The notes beneath the pieces are model-generated. The model did no database searches and was not told the origin of the DNA. It saw nothing but the letters and a program-made list of their open reading frames with translations. From assembly GCF_012641465.1 (NCBI RefSeq), contig NZ_JABAIK010000024.1:1-46267 (forward strand): a DNA stretch of 46,267 nt. The letters run 5' to 3'. This stretch comes from Vibrio agarilyticus (GTDB lineage Bacteria > Pseudomonadota > Gammaproteobacteria > Enterobacterales > Vibrionaceae). Below, one piece after another: positions 26,284 to 36,137 of this stretch (positions are counted from its first letter, which is position 1; each line of letters starts with the position of its first letter). The position numbers and the translations under genes are program-made.

Positions 26284-27494
26284 GTCAATTTCACTATCGT
26301 GGCCGCGCTCTCAATGGCGATCTGGTTCGAGGCGTCATTGATGCCGCGGATCAAGACGCAGCAACAGAGGCGCTGTTTAATAAAGGGATCATCACGCTGT
26401 CGCTAAAACGAAAAGTCGGTGGTCATGCTCTGGATCTAAGTTCGTTATGGCAGCGCGGCGTGCCGCTATCGGTTTTGGTGATTTTTTGTCGTCAGCTCTA
26501 CAGCTTAGTGAAAGCTGGAGTGCCTTTGCTGCGCGCGATGCATGGCCTGACTCAGCATTGCGACAACAAGGTGCTCAAACACGCACTGGATGATGTGGTG
26601 GCAGAGCTGACCAACGGACGCGCGTTATCGGTATCAATGCAGCGGCATGGGCGTGTGTTCAGCCCGCTGTTTGTGTCGATGATAAGCGTTGGGGAAAATA
26701 CCGGTCGGCTCGATCACGCGCTGCTGCAATTGGCGCAATATTACGAACAAGAGTTAGAAACGCGCAAACGCATCAAATCGGCGATGCGTTATCCGACGTT
26801 TGTACTCGCGTTTATCACATTGGCGCTGTTTGTTCTAAACCTCAAGGTGATCCCGCAATTTAGCAGCATGTTTGCCCGTTTTGGCGTTGACTTGCCGCTG
26901 CCAACTCAAATTCTCATGGCGACATCGAACTTTTTTGTCGAATACTGGCTGTGGCTCATCGCCGCCATGGCGGGAATGGGTTTTGCGTTTCGCGCCTGGA
27001 TCGCAACCGATGCCGGACGCGAGCGTTGGGATAAAGCGCGACTCGGGTTACCCATTATTGGCGCCATTGTGAACCGCGCGCAACTGTCGCGTTTTTGCCG
27101 CACCTTCTCATTGATGCTGGGAGCTGGGGTGCCTTTGAACCGCGCGCTGGCGCTCTCAGGTGAAGCGCTCGGCAATCGCTATTTGGAGCGTCGCGTGTTG
27201 GAGATGAAAGCGGCAATCGAAGCGGGCAGTACCGTCTCTTCTACTGCGCAAAACAGCGGCATATTTACCGCCTTGGTGCTGCAGATGATGTCGGTGGGGG
27301 AAGAAACGGGGCGTATTGATGAATTGCTGCTGGAAGTGTCTGATTTTTATGATCGCGAGGTCGATTACGATCTCAAAACCCTCACAGCGCGCATCGAACC
27401 TTTGTTGCTCAGCTTTGTTGCATTGATCGTTTTGATCCTCGCTCTCGGTATTTTCTTGCCAATGTGGGGCATGCTGGATATGATGAAGTCCTAG
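26280..27494 (+). CDS. mshG: MSHA inner-membrane platform protein MshG (PilC/GspF-like)
   Basis: The 404-aa product has two copies of the T2SF (GspF) domain. One begins near LVIFCRQLYSLVKAGVPLLR and one near SRFCRTFSLMLGAGVPLNRAL, each followed by a MxxxGExxGRxD motif (MISVGENTGRLD, MMSVGEETGRID). Three to four membrane segments are visible. The platform protein couples the extension ATPase to pilin insertion. The start is ATG 26280, with GAGGGGC upstream; the longer in-frame start at 26184 lies inside mshE. A strong terminator follows after about 80 nt. Confidence 0.95.
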   Translation: MSQFHYRGRALNGDLVRGVIDAADQDAATEALFNKGIITLSLKRKVGGHALDLSSLWQRGVPLSVLVIFCRQLYSLVKAGVPLLRAMHGLTQHCDNKVLKHALDDVVAELTNGRALSVSMQRHGRVFSPLFVSMISVGENTGRLDHALLQLAQYYEQELETRKRIKSAMRYPTFVLAFITLALFVLNLKVIPQFSSMFARFGVDLPLPTQILMATSNFFVEYWLWLIAAMAGMGFAFRAWIATDAGRERWDKARLGLPIIGAIVNRAQLSRFCRTFSLMLGAGVPLNRALALSGEALGNRYLERRVLEMKAAIEAGSTVSSTAQNSGIFTALVLQMMSVGEETGRIDELLLEVSDFYDREVDYDLKTLTARIEPLLLSFVALIVLILALGIFLPMWGMLDMMKS

Positions 27495-27572
27495 CCTTAC
27501 AAAGTGTGATATCGCTTCAAAAACAATGCCTTTTGTTGATTGTTTGTTCATTTTTGATGCGTTATTTGCATG

Positions 27573-27606
27573 AAAAACCACCAGTGGAAACAGTGGTTTT
27601 TTTTTG
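27573..27606 (+). terminator. Rho-independent terminator ending the msh machine operon
   Basis: AAAAACCAC (27573-27581) pairs with GTGGTTTTT (27593-27601) and the T run continues to 27605. It separates mshG from the pilin genes, so the pilins must have their own promoter or rely on read-through. Confidence 0.92.
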
Positions 27607-27630
27607 ATTCTGCGGTATCCATCAGCATTG

Positions 27631-27978
27631 TCACTGTAAAACAGTGAGCTAACGCCATGGTTTTACCTAGGGTTTGTGGTAATTTTTTGCAATAACTTCT
27701 TGAATATCATCGTGATGCTCTTGACGAGCAAGTGCGTTTTGACGGTTCAAGTTTGCGCTATTTATCGGGAGTATAAAAATGAAAAAACAAGCGGGTTTTA
27801 CCCTAATTGAATTGGTGGTGGTGATTGTGATTCTCGGCATTTTGGCCGTGACGGCAGCGCCGAAATTTTTAGATTTACAAGACGATGCGCGTGATGGCGT
27901 ATTAGAAGGCTTACGCGGTTCGATTGTCGGTGCCATGAGTATTTCATACGGTCGTGCGGCAATTAATGGTATTGAGTC
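27631..27978 (+). repeat. Pilin duplication, copy A (leader plus 5' coding)
   Basis: This stretch aligns with 28431-28777 at a constant offset of about 800 bp. Both begin with an AGTGA-rich segment, continue through ATGGTTT(T)ACCTA and TTTTGCAATAAC, and run into the pilin genes. A 47-nt block (27806-27852) is identical in the other copy (28605-28651). Confidence 0.85.
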
Positions 27979-28315
27979 GAAAGCATATGCGGCTTATACC
28001 AGTGAGACAGACAAAGGCACAGTCATTGACGGTATTGGACACAGCTATGGTTACCCGACAGCTAGTTCAGATACATCATTAAATCTTGGTGGTATTTTTC
28101 AAACACTAGAACTATCTGACGATGATTTTGCCGTGTTAGGCAGCAGTTCTGGTTCGTCTAATAGTCCGGCCAATACTTGGATTGACATTGGTCTTGTTGA
28201 TTACACTGATAGCTGTGTACGTTATACCGCGGCAACGTCAGATACTTTAGCAACAGCTAAAATTATAGCTGATGGTAAATGTGGTGTTGCTGATCCTGCT
28301 CCTGAATCTAATTAG
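27779..28315 (+). CDS. MSHA major-type pilin, first copy (mshB position)
   Basis: This 178-aa type IVa pilin has leader MKKQAG, PilD cleavage before Phe (FTLIE, Glu5 of the mature protein) and a hydrophobic alpha-1 helix. The MSHA-family ends AAPKFLDLQDDARD follow. A C-terminal Cys pair (SCVRY...GKCGV) marks the disulfide D-region. A Ser/Asn/Ala-rich stretch (SSSGSSNSPANTW) precedes it. RBS GGGAG lies 8 nt before ATG. By position it is mshB, but by sequence it is an MshA-type protein very close to the next gene. I cannot say which is the main fibre subunit. Confidence 0.93.
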   Translation: MKKQAGFTLIELVVVIVILGILAVTAAPKFLDLQDDARDGVLEGLRGSIVGAMSISYGRAAINGIESKAYAAYTSETDKGTVIDGIGHSYGYPTASSDTSLNLGGIFQTLELSDDDFAVLGSSSGSSNSPANTWIDIGLVDYTDSCVRYTAATSDTLATAKIIADGKCGVADPAPESN

Positions 28316-28366
28316 TTCAAATAAAACATATAGTTATTTTGCTTTTTGATGCAAGCATTGTAATTT

Positions 28367-28398
28367 AGTATCCACTAAGCTTTCACTTAGTGGATACT
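28367..28398 (+). terminator. Hairpin after the first pilin gene
   Basis: A 12-bp perfect stem (28368-28379 with 28386-28397) closes a 6-nt loop. The tail TTCCCT is poor in T, so partial termination or mRNA stabilisation of the upstream pilin message is likely. Confidence 0.6.
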
Positions 28399-28430
28399 TC
28401 CCTACGTCATCAACCATAACTTTCTATTTC

Positions 28431-28777
28431 TCACCGAAAAAAAGTGATCTAATACTATGGTTTACCTAAGATTGTTAGGTTATTTTGCAATAACATATTG
28501 AATATCACCGCGATATTTTTGATGGATTCAATGCGTTGTGATGATTTAAATGCGTGGTATGTATTGGAAGTACATAAATGAAAAAACAGGCGGGTTTTAC
28601 CCTGATTGAATTGGTGGTGGTGATTGTGATTCTCGGCATTTTGGCCGTGACCGCTGCGCCTAAGTTTTTGAACCTGCAAGATGATGCGCGTGACGCATCG
28701 CTTGAAGGCTTACGTGGTGCAATTGCCAGTGCCATGGGGATTTCTTACGGCCGTGCGGCAATTGAGGGAATCGAGAC
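28431..28777 (+). repeat. Pilin duplication, copy B (leader plus 5' coding)
   Basis: This is the second copy of the duplication at 27631-27978. Leaders have diverged in the last 60 nt before the start codon, but the 47-nt N-terminal coding block is identical. Confidence 0.85.
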
Positions 28778-29066
28778 CGTACAGTGGACAGAGAGCGTTA
28801 GAAATAAGATTGATGATGTTGAGCACTCGTTTGGGTACCCAACAGCCGATGATCCGAAAGGTATTGGTCAGGCGATTGATAAATCAACGGATTTTATTCA
28901 TTTGCAAACCGCAAAAAATTATATGTGGATCACTTATGGCTTTGAAAATTACACCGATAATTGTGTTCTTTATCATGCGGCTAAAGATGAACACACTCCC
29001 GCGACAGTTAAAATTTTAGATAAAGCCGGTCAAACGGGTGAGTTCTTAGATGCTTGTAAAAAATGA
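28578..29066 (+). CDS. mshA: MSHA major-type pilin, second copy (mshA position)
   Basis: This 162-aa type IVa pilin has the same leader and N-terminal 35 residues as the first copy, apart from a few changes ([20 protein letters not shown]). Its C-terminal half is quite different, ending in a Cys pair (DNCVLY...LDACKK). RBS is GGAAG, 8 nt before ATG. It sits directly before mshC, where V. cholerae has mshA, hence the symbol; the two copies may both be fibre subunits. Confidence 0.92.
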   Translation: MKKQAGFTLIELVVVIVILGILAVTAAPKFLNLQDDARDASLEGLRGAIASAMGISYGRAAIEGIETVQWTESVRNKIDDVEHSFGYPTADDPKGIGQAIDKSTDFIHLQTAKNYMWITYGFENYTDNCVLYHAAKDEHTPATVKILDKAGQTGEFLDACKK

Positions 29067-29107
29067 TCACTCTAAATAGCATAATGGCAGTTATCAGTTC
29101 AATCGGT

Positions 29108-29140
29108 ATGGAAAATGCTCAGGATGCATTTTCCATAATT
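29108..29140 (+). terminator. Terminator-like hairpin after the second pilin
   Basis: An 11-bp perfect stem (29108-29118 with 29126-29136) around a 7-nt loop, followed by AATTTAAATG. As a leaky terminator it would set high pilin and low minor-pilin expression. Confidence 0.65.
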
Positions 29141-29293
29141 TAAATGTATTTGGCATCAATTCGTTGTCTTGTTGTGGCAAGTGAGCATGCTGTTAAACAT
29201 CATTTTTGAGCACGGAACGTTTCACGTTTATCTTTGAGGCTACGATAGCCTTTTTGCATTATTCACCTTATCTATTCATAACAGCGGTTTGTG

Positions 29294-29782
29294 ATGATGA
29301 CAGCAGTAACGCCGACCTTAAATCGACACCGCGGATTTACCTTAATTGAACTTGTCGTGGTGATCATCCTGCTTGCGATTGTCGCAGCCTTTGCGGCCAG
29401 CCGTTACGCTGGCGTGGAATCTGTCTCCCCCTTTGCCGCGCAGCAGCGCGCGATAGCCATCATCAAGCAAATTCAACTGGCGCGAATGCAATCAACCGCC
29501 TCTGAAAACAGTAACGCGCAATTTCAACTTCAGCTTGGGCCAAACTGCTTTGGCGCTAAAGCCGCCTGCGTTAGTGACAACAGCTCAATGGCAATGGCGC
29601 TTGAAGGCCTGACGATAAAACCCTTAGGCTTAGTGATTGAATTTGATCTATTTGGCTCGCCCAAACTGGCCACAGGCGAGAGCTCAGGAAATATCACGAT
29701 TGAGTTTCAATCTAGCGCTGGCGTGAGCGCGTCATTGTGCCTCAATTCAATTGGCTTTGTTGCCGTAGGAGCGTGCTCATGA
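29294..29782 (+). CDS. mshC: MSHA minor pilin MshC
   Basis: This is a prepilin-type protein of about 162 aa with leader MMTAVTPTLNRHRG and cleavage before [20 protein letters not shown] (Glu5 present). Its C-terminal domain carries cysteines at NCFGAKAAC and SLCLNS...GACS. In this locus minor pilins prime assembly and sit at the tip. The start is uncertain among GTG 29291, ATG 29294 and ATG 29297, with weak RBS. Its stop overlaps mshD. Confidence 0.88.
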   Translation: MMTAVTPTLNRHRGFTLIELVVVIILLAIVAAFAASRYAGVESVSPFAAQQRAIAIIKQIQLARMQSTASENSNAQFQLQLGPNCFGAKAACVSDNSSMAMALEGLTIKPLGLVIEFDLFGSPKLATGESSGNITIEFQSSAGVSASLCLNSIGFVAVGACS

Positions 29783-30366
29783 TGATGCGCCGCACTCACG
29801 GTATGACGCTGATTGAAAGCATTATTGCGCTTTTGGTGCTCGCGATTGCCATCAGTGCGTTAATGGCTAACTTTTTACCTCAAGTGCGCGATTCCGCCAG
29901 TGCGCATTATCAAACTCGCGCCGTGATGCTCGGGCAAAGCTTTTTAGAGCAGATCATGCAGCGTGCCTTTGATGAGCAGAGTGTGGACATTGTTGCTAAC
30001 GATCCGTTAGCACGCTGTGGCGAAAATAGCACCGCTTGTACTCCGGCGAATGCTCTTGGCGCAATAGAAAGTGGCAGCGCCGAGGCCGTGGCTTACTTTG
30101 ACGATGTCGATGATTACATCGGTTGTTGGTACAGCGCCGGCACTCAAAATGAGTGCAGCGCGCCTCGTTACCCTATCAGCAATGCGCTGGGCGAGAATGC
30201 CGCAGCGCAATACGCCAATTTTCGAGTTGAAATAAAGGTGTTTTATGACGCTGATTTTGATGCCAAGCCAGATGCCGCTATTGGGCCAATGAAGCGAATT
30301 GAGGTGAGCGTGGTTGGCGGTCAATACGGCAGCTATACCTTAAACGCCTATCGAGGGAATTTCTGA
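29779..30366 (+). CDS. mshD: MSHA minor pilin MshD
   Basis: The 195-aa prepilin has MMMRRTHG before MTLIESIIALLVLAIAISAL, with Glu5 and a PilV/GspI-like N-terminus. Cysteines occur in a CGENSTAC loop and GCWYSAGTQNEC. The ATG at 29779 overlaps the mshC stop (ATGA) with GTAGGAG 8 nt upstream. The stop TGA overlaps the mshO ATG by one base. The first residue after cleavage is Met rather than Phe, as in the MshD family. Confidence 0.9.
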   Translation: MMMRRTHGMTLIESIIALLVLAIAISALMANFLPQVRDSASAHYQTRAVMLGQSFLEQIMQRAFDEQSVDIVANDPLARCGENSTACTPANALGAIESGSAEAVAYFDDVDDYIGCWYSAGTQNECSAPRYPISNALGENAAAQYANFRVEIKVFYDADFDAKPDAAIGPMKRIEVSVVGGQYGSYTLNAYRGNF

Positions 30367-31169
30367 TGCTTAGTGGTAAAACAGCGCGCTTTTCTCTCGG
30401 TTTGCGTAAAGGTTTCAGTCAGGGTTTCACCTTGGTTGAATTGGTGCTCACACTGGTGGTGGCAAGCGTGATGGTGCTGGGCATCACTGGCATTATTGAA
30501 CTGGCCTCACGCGGCTATGTTGATACGGTCGATAGAGAGCGAGTGCAAAGTCAGGCGCAATTTGCGCTAGAGAAGATGATGCGTGAGTTACGGCATTCTG
30601 TGCCCAACAGCTTTGACACTCGCGATAACGGTCGCTGCCTTAAATTTATTCCGATCAGCGACGCTGGCTTTTACGCGCGCGTAAATGATCAATTTCAGTT
30701 TATTTTGGCCAAGCAACACGACTTTAACGGCCCACTGGCGAATGATTGGCGTTTGATTGTCAATCCAACTCGATACGAGGATGTGAAAAATAAAAGTGTC
30801 AGCGTTGCGGGTTTGGAAAAAGAGGGGGTTGATCCCAATGTGCCTTATTCGGGTCATTTCACTCTCAATAGCTCAAATGTCATCGGTGATTCTGTGGCTC
30901 AGCGGGTTTACCTCTTCTCGCACAACAATGAGGTTGAGTATTGTCTGGTGACAAGCAGCGCGGCGGCGAATACCCTCGGACGCTTGACTCGCTCTCAAGC
31001 GGGCAGCACTCACACCTTGGCAGAAGATGTGGCGGCAAGCGAGAGCGAGTTTGAATATTTACCATCAAGTTTGAATCGCGTTGGAATGATCAATTTGACA
31101 TTAACGCTAGAGCAAAACGGTGAGCGCAGTGTCTACCAGCAAGCAGTGGCGGTGAGTAATGTGCCTTAA
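30366..31169 (+). CDS. mshO: MSHA minor pilin MshO
   Basis: The 267-aa prepilin has a long leader (MLSGKTARFSLGLRKGFSQG), then FTLVELVLTLVVASVMVLGI with Glu5 and a PilW/GspJ-like size. The rest is a globular domain ending in a predicted beta-rich region (NRVGMINLTLTLEQNGERSV). It overlaps mshD by 1 nt and mshP by 11 nt. In pilus tip complexes the GspJ-like subunit sits near the tip core. Confidence 0.9.
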   Translation: MLSGKTARFSLGLRKGFSQGFTLVELVLTLVVASVMVLGITGIIELASRGYVDTVDRERVQSQAQFALEKMMRELRHSVPNSFDTRDNGRCLKFIPISDAGFYARVNDQFQFILAKQHDFNGPLANDWRLIVNPTRYEDVKNKSVSVAGLEKEGVDPNVPYSGHFTLNSSNVIGDSVAQRVYLFSHNNEVEYCLVTSSAAANTLGRLTRSQAGSTHTLAEDVAASESEFEYLPSSLNRVGMINLTLTLEQNGERSVYQQAVAVSNVP

Positions 31170-31578
31170 TCGCAAACAAAGCCAAGGCAATGTGTTGATC
31201 GTTGCCATTTTCATTTTGGTCGTGGTCGGATTTTTGGCCACCACCTTGACCAATATTCGCTGGAGTCACCATGATAGCCTGACTCGCGAGCAGCTCGGCG
31301 CGCAAGCCTTGATGGCGGCAGAATCTACCCAGCAGTGGGCCTTAACTCAGCTTTACCCGCTCAATCAAGTGGCCGATGTGGTAAGTAGCTGCGCTGCGCT
31401 CAATAGCGCGGCAGTTCCCAATCTCACCATTAACACACCATGTCAGCGCTCGACACTAACATGCCAAGCGGTGGGCGAGTTGGAATCACAAACGTTCTAT
31501 CGACTGACTGCCACCGCCGAGTGTGGCAGCGGTGCGTTTTCGGTCTCCCGCAGCCAGCAAGTGTGGGTGAAGGAGTAA
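31159..31578 (+). CDS. mshP: MSHA minor pilin MshP (PilX-like)
   Basis: The 139-aa protein starts with GTG inside the end of mshO. After MCLNRKQSQG comes NVLIVAIFILVVVGFLATTL, a pilin-like membrane helix that lacks the usual Glu5, as in PilX/GspK-type tip subunits. Four cysteines occur in the C-terminal part. It is followed 3 nt later by mshQ with AAGGAG in the overlap region. Confidence 0.87.
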   Translation: MCLNRKQSQGNVLIVAIFILVVVGFLATTLTNIRWSHHDSLTREQLGAQALMAAESTQQWALTQLYPLNQVADVVSSCAALNSAAVPNLTINTPCQRSTLTCQAVGELESQTFYRLTATAECGSGAFSVSRSQQVWVKE

Positions 31579-31581
31579 ACC

Positions 31582-34500
31582 ATGATGGTGTTTCAAACTG
31601 CGTTAATACAATTAAGAAAATACGGGTTGAGTATTTTTTTTACCGCTTGGGCGCTTACGTTTGGTGTGAGTGTGGCTGCGGAGCAAGATTTTAGTGAAGT
31701 AGATGAATGTCAGTATCTTAATGCAGCAGTACAGACATGGGATGATAGTTCTGAGAACACATTAGATATAGGTAAGAGTGGCTTCATTTTTAATGATGTT
31801 GGATTTAACGTAGGCTTTGCCGAGTCTCGATTAGAGCAACCAGAATATCATGAGCCGTGTACAGATGGTGAGACTGGCCAAAAAGGAAGATGTAAAGCAG
31901 AACCGAACCTCATTGTAGATAAACCGGATTTCAATATCCCGCTAAGTAATTTTACGGGTACAAAAGAAATAGCTATTAAAGAGGGAAATTATTGGGAAGA
32001 AGAACGCGATCTGACGCTACCACGAGATGAGGATCGTGAGGGGGCTTGTAGCGGCAATGTGTGCAAATTTAAATCGGTCACTTTTGAGTCGACAAGCATG
32101 GAGGCATGGATTGAATCGGGTACATATTGGATTGAAACGTTCACAGTTGAAGCAAGTCGTAAGCTCTCGATTAAATCGCCAAAAGATGGTCCTGTTTATC
32201 TCCATGTGAAAAAGCTCAATCTTGCCGGTAATGTACCGCTTAACTTTAATGGCAATCCCGATAATTTTATTATCAAAGTTTATGCTAGAGAGCCGGGCGA
32301 AAACCCCATTTTGAGTTACGAACCATTAGTCTTCAATAATGGGGATAAAGTCTATGCGCGGATTCTTAGCGAAAGAAATGTAGAGATTATACGGTCTTCT
32401 GAAATCCACGGTGCTGTTGTGGCAAATAGCGTTAAATTAGACAATAGTGGCTATATCTATGCCAACAGCAGCTGCATTGACGGTAACCCTTCCAACCCCA
32501 TTGACTACTCGCTATCTGTCACTCCAACCCAAAGCATTGCTTTAATGTGTGGTAATGAGACGCCAATCTTTACTATCAACACCAAACAAGATGGAAAAAA
32601 TGCCTCTTTGAGTGTTAATGCAGTGTTTAACAGTGATGCGGATAATTTTGAATTGAGCGTCGTCGATGGCATTGGCGAGGGCAGCGGCATGGACTTTGCA
32701 TCTAACCGCGACGGTCAGCTCAAGCTGCAAGTGACCGCGCGCGATCCTAGCAAAGTTATCCCCAACCAAGACTATTCATTGACGTTCAATTTGACTAACG
32801 ACAAATCAACGAGCCAAACCGTGACGTTTCGAATGGTTCCAGCAAAAATTCAAGCCTTTGAAGCTGGCGAGGATAATGCGATAACGAATAATGCAATAGA
32901 TACGCTATCGCTGGTGGCAGGTAAAGCGACTAAGGTGGATTTTAAAGTGCTGGCGTGTAGCGCAAATGGAACACCAGTCGTGGCAGAGCATTATAAAGCG
33001 CAGCAGCTAACCTGGCAGCACACATTAGAAATGCCGAGTAATGGCGATAAAGGCACCCTAACGTTTGCACCACAGTTCACTAGTGGTGTTGCGCAGAGCA
33101 CCGTCACGCTGAATGAGGCCGGAAAATTTAATTTGACGCTGAGCGACCAATTTAACTGTGCAGGCTATCAAGGCTGTGGTGATAATGACATTTGGCCATT
33201 AAACGGCGTATTAACCTTGCATTCACGGCCGTGGACGTTGGCGATTTGCCCAGCTGATGACAGTATTGAGCTCAATAATGGCACCGCCAGTTCTGGCAAA
33301 GGCATGATTGGCGCTGGCGAACATTTCGCCATGACGGTTCGACCGATTATTTGGCAAAGCGGTTTTGGCTACAGTGGTGATGCTGATAATGACGAGCCAA
33401 TTAATATCAATAAATATGCCGAGCAATATTGCGCTGCGCCAATAACAAAAAATGTGTTTTCGACCCAAGGGGACGACTTTGATGTGGTGTTAAGTAGTAA
33501 GCTCGATTCCCCACAAGAATTAAGATCAGGTTATAAAGGCGCATTGCTTGAAGGTGTTAACGGCTTGCGTCAAAAGCACGATTCAGGCACAGGTGACAAG
33601 CACCACTGGCGATTTGATGATCTGTATTGGGATAACGTAGGCAGTCTAAGCGTTAGCGCAGGGCTTGCCGACGATATGCAATATTTGAGTATGCCAATAA
33701 ACCCTGGCGTGCGCGTGCTTGGGCGTTTCTACCCCAAATACTTTTCAGTACTTAAAAATGTATGGCATTACCCAACGCACAATGGCCAAACGTTGCCGTA
33801 TTACTACATGAATCAGCCTATCGAGGCGGTTGATTTTCAGGTCGCCGCGCTCAGTGCAAATGATATTCAAGTGAGCAATTATGAGTATTTTGCGCCGCAA
33901 TTTCAGGCGCGGTTTGCTTTAGCTGATTTTACCAATAGTGGGCGTTTTCCTTTGCTTGACCGTTATGTGCAAGGCGATGGCTCTAACGTGTGGCAAGGCG
34001 GTGTTGGTAGCTTTGCCTATCAGCGAACCAATGACGATTTGTGTGGTGTGGAGGGCGTGTTGTGCTGGTCAAAACAATACGGCGCTGACAAGGCTTTGAT
34101 TCATGATGGGCCGTACAACGTGACCTTGCGTAATGGTAATGTTTCGCAAAACACCGAAATTGGTATTGAGCTTATCGGCTCGATGGATACGGAGCACCCA
34201 ACGTATGATGACCCGATTGACTATCAATTGCGATTATTACCAGAGAAGCAACCTGCCTTGAGGCTTGGGCGCGCGGTATTAAGCTCAGTTGGTGGCGCGC
34301 AGCGGTCGACAATTGCAGTGCCGCTGACAATCGAAGATTGGGAAAACGACCGTTTTTACACCGCCGCCAACAGTCAAACCCCCTTGCCTTGGGATAACTA
34401 CAGCCACGTTGATGGTAAACACTATTGTCGCCGTATTGAATGGTCAGATGATGTTGCAACGCCGCAAACCACCAACGCGCAATTATCGGGTGAGGCGCAA

Positions 34501-34770
34501 GTGGTGCAGGGGCAATCGCAATCGTTAATCGCAACTCAAACTCAGCGCGAACTTGTGCGCGAATCGGTGCGGTTTTGGTTAAAACTGGGAACCCAAGCAG
34601 AAACCTCAGCAGAATGCACTGAAAACAGCAATCTTATGCCTTGGCTTCAGTATGACTGGGATGTGACCTCTTCTGGAGAAGAGGATCCCAGCGCTGTCGT
34701 AACCTTTGGGATCTACCGAGGGAATGATCGCGTTATTTTGCGTGGAGAGAATGGAATTTTGCCGAATTAG
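31582..34770 (+). CDS. mshQ: MSHA biogenesis protein MshQ, large secreted
   Basis: This 1062-aa protein begins with a membrane/signal segment (LSIFFTAWALTFGVSVAA). The N-terminal third contains a beta-solenoid-like segment (KVYARILSERNVEIIRSSEI then HGAVVANSVKLDNSGYIYA), reminiscent of DUF7305-type surface modules. The remainder resembles the DUF6701 region found in MshQ proteins, with many paired cysteines. By position and size it probably sits at the pilus tip and could bind surfaces. RBS AAGGAGTAAACC precedes the ATG. The 5' third looks AT-richer than its neighbours. A LamG domain known in some MshQ is not apparent. Confidence 0.85.
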   Translation: MMVFQTALIQLRKYGLSIFFTAWALTFGVSVAAEQDFSEVDECQYLNAAVQTWDDSSENTLDIGKSGFIFNDVGFNVGFAESRLEQPEYHEPCTDGETGQKGRCKAEPNLIVDKPDFNIPLSNFTGTKEIAIKEGNYWEEERDLTLPRDEDREGACSGNVCKFKSVTFESTSMEAWIESGTYWIETFTVEASRKLSIKSPKDGPVYLHVKKLNLAGNVPLNFNGNPDNFIIKVYAREPGENPILSYEPLVFNNGDKVYARILSERNVEIIRSSEIHGAVVANSVKLDNSGYIYANSSCIDGNPSNPIDYSLSVTPTQSIALMCGNETPIFTINTKQDGKNASLSVNAVFNSDADNFELSVVDGIGEGSGMDFASNRDGQLKLQVTARDPSKVIPNQDYSLTFNLTNDKSTSQTVTFRMVPAKIQAFEAGEDNAITNNAIDTLSLVAGKATKVDFKVLACSANGTPVVAEHYKAQQLTWQHTLEMPSNGDKGTLTFAPQFTSGVAQSTVTLNEAGKFNLTLSDQFNCAGYQGCGDNDIWPLNGVLTLHSRPWTLAICPADDSIELNNGTASSGKGMIGAGEHFAMTVRPIIWQSGFGYSGDADNDEPININKYAEQYCAAPITKNVFSTQGDDFDVVLSSKLDSPQELRSGYKGALLEGVNGLRQKHDSGTGDKHHWRFDDLYWDNVGSLSVSAGLADDMQYLSMPINPGVRVLGRFYPKYFSVLKNVWHYPTHNGQTLPYYYMNQPIEAVDFQVAALSANDIQVSNYEYFAPQFQARFALADFTNSGRFPLLDRYVQGDGSNVWQGGVGSFAYQRTNDDLCGVEGVLCWSKQYGADKALIHDGPYNVTLRNGNVSQNTEIGIELIGSMDTEHPTYDDPIDYQLRLLPEKQPALRLGRAVLSSVGGAQRSTIAVPLTIEDWENDRFYTAANSQTPLPWDNYSHVDGKHYCRRIEWSDDVATPQTTNAQLSGEAQVVQGQSQSLIATQTQRELVRESVRFWLKLGTQAETSAECTENSNLMPWLQYDWDVTSSGEEDPSAVVTFGIYRGNDRVILRGENGILPN

Positions 34771-34822
34771 CCTCGGTTTGTTTGCCATTTTTTCGCCTTA
34801 GGTAAGGAAACTGCAAGAATTT

Positions 34823-34840
34823 GGGCGTTAGCGCCCATGT
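34823..34840 (+). terminator. Weak hairpin after mshQ
   Basis: GGGCG-TTAG-CGCCC forms a short stem (34823-34836) followed by ATGTTTACC. It is the only terminator candidate between mshQ and mreB. The rest of this 160-nt gap holds the mreB promoter, which I cannot pinpoint. Confidence 0.4.
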
Positions 34841-34921
34841 TTACCCTCCAATGCCTTGCTGAGACAGCGTGGCATTGGTACATTTAGAGCAATTTTTGTC
34901 TTCCCAAATTTCGCAGGATGA

Positions 34922-35974
<1,053 letters not shown>

Positions 35975-36033
35975 GTGCCTTACGGGCTGCTGGTGGGTTA
36001 CTCATAACCGCAGCTTCAAGGTACGAATATCTG

Positions 36034-36062
36034 AACAAGGCGATGTGATCGCCTTGTTTAAA
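36034..36062 (+). terminator. Terminator-like hairpin between mreB and mreC
   Basis: A perfect 10-bp stem (36034-36043 with 36049-36058) around TGTGA, followed by TAAAC. The short T tail suggests partial termination, giving more mreB than mreCD mRNA. Confidence 0.65.
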
Positions 36063-36137
36063 CATACTCAGGTGGGAATAAATGGCACCCTGTGATGCAA
36101 TTTTATCTCGCTTGGGTATATAAGGTTCAAAGAGTTC

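Noticed and set aside
27682-27700. Sigma-54-like GG...GC motif before the first pilin
   Set aside because: The spacing is GG-N9-GC rather than N10 and the second copy has GG-N7-GC, so it is not conserved between the two duplicated leaders.
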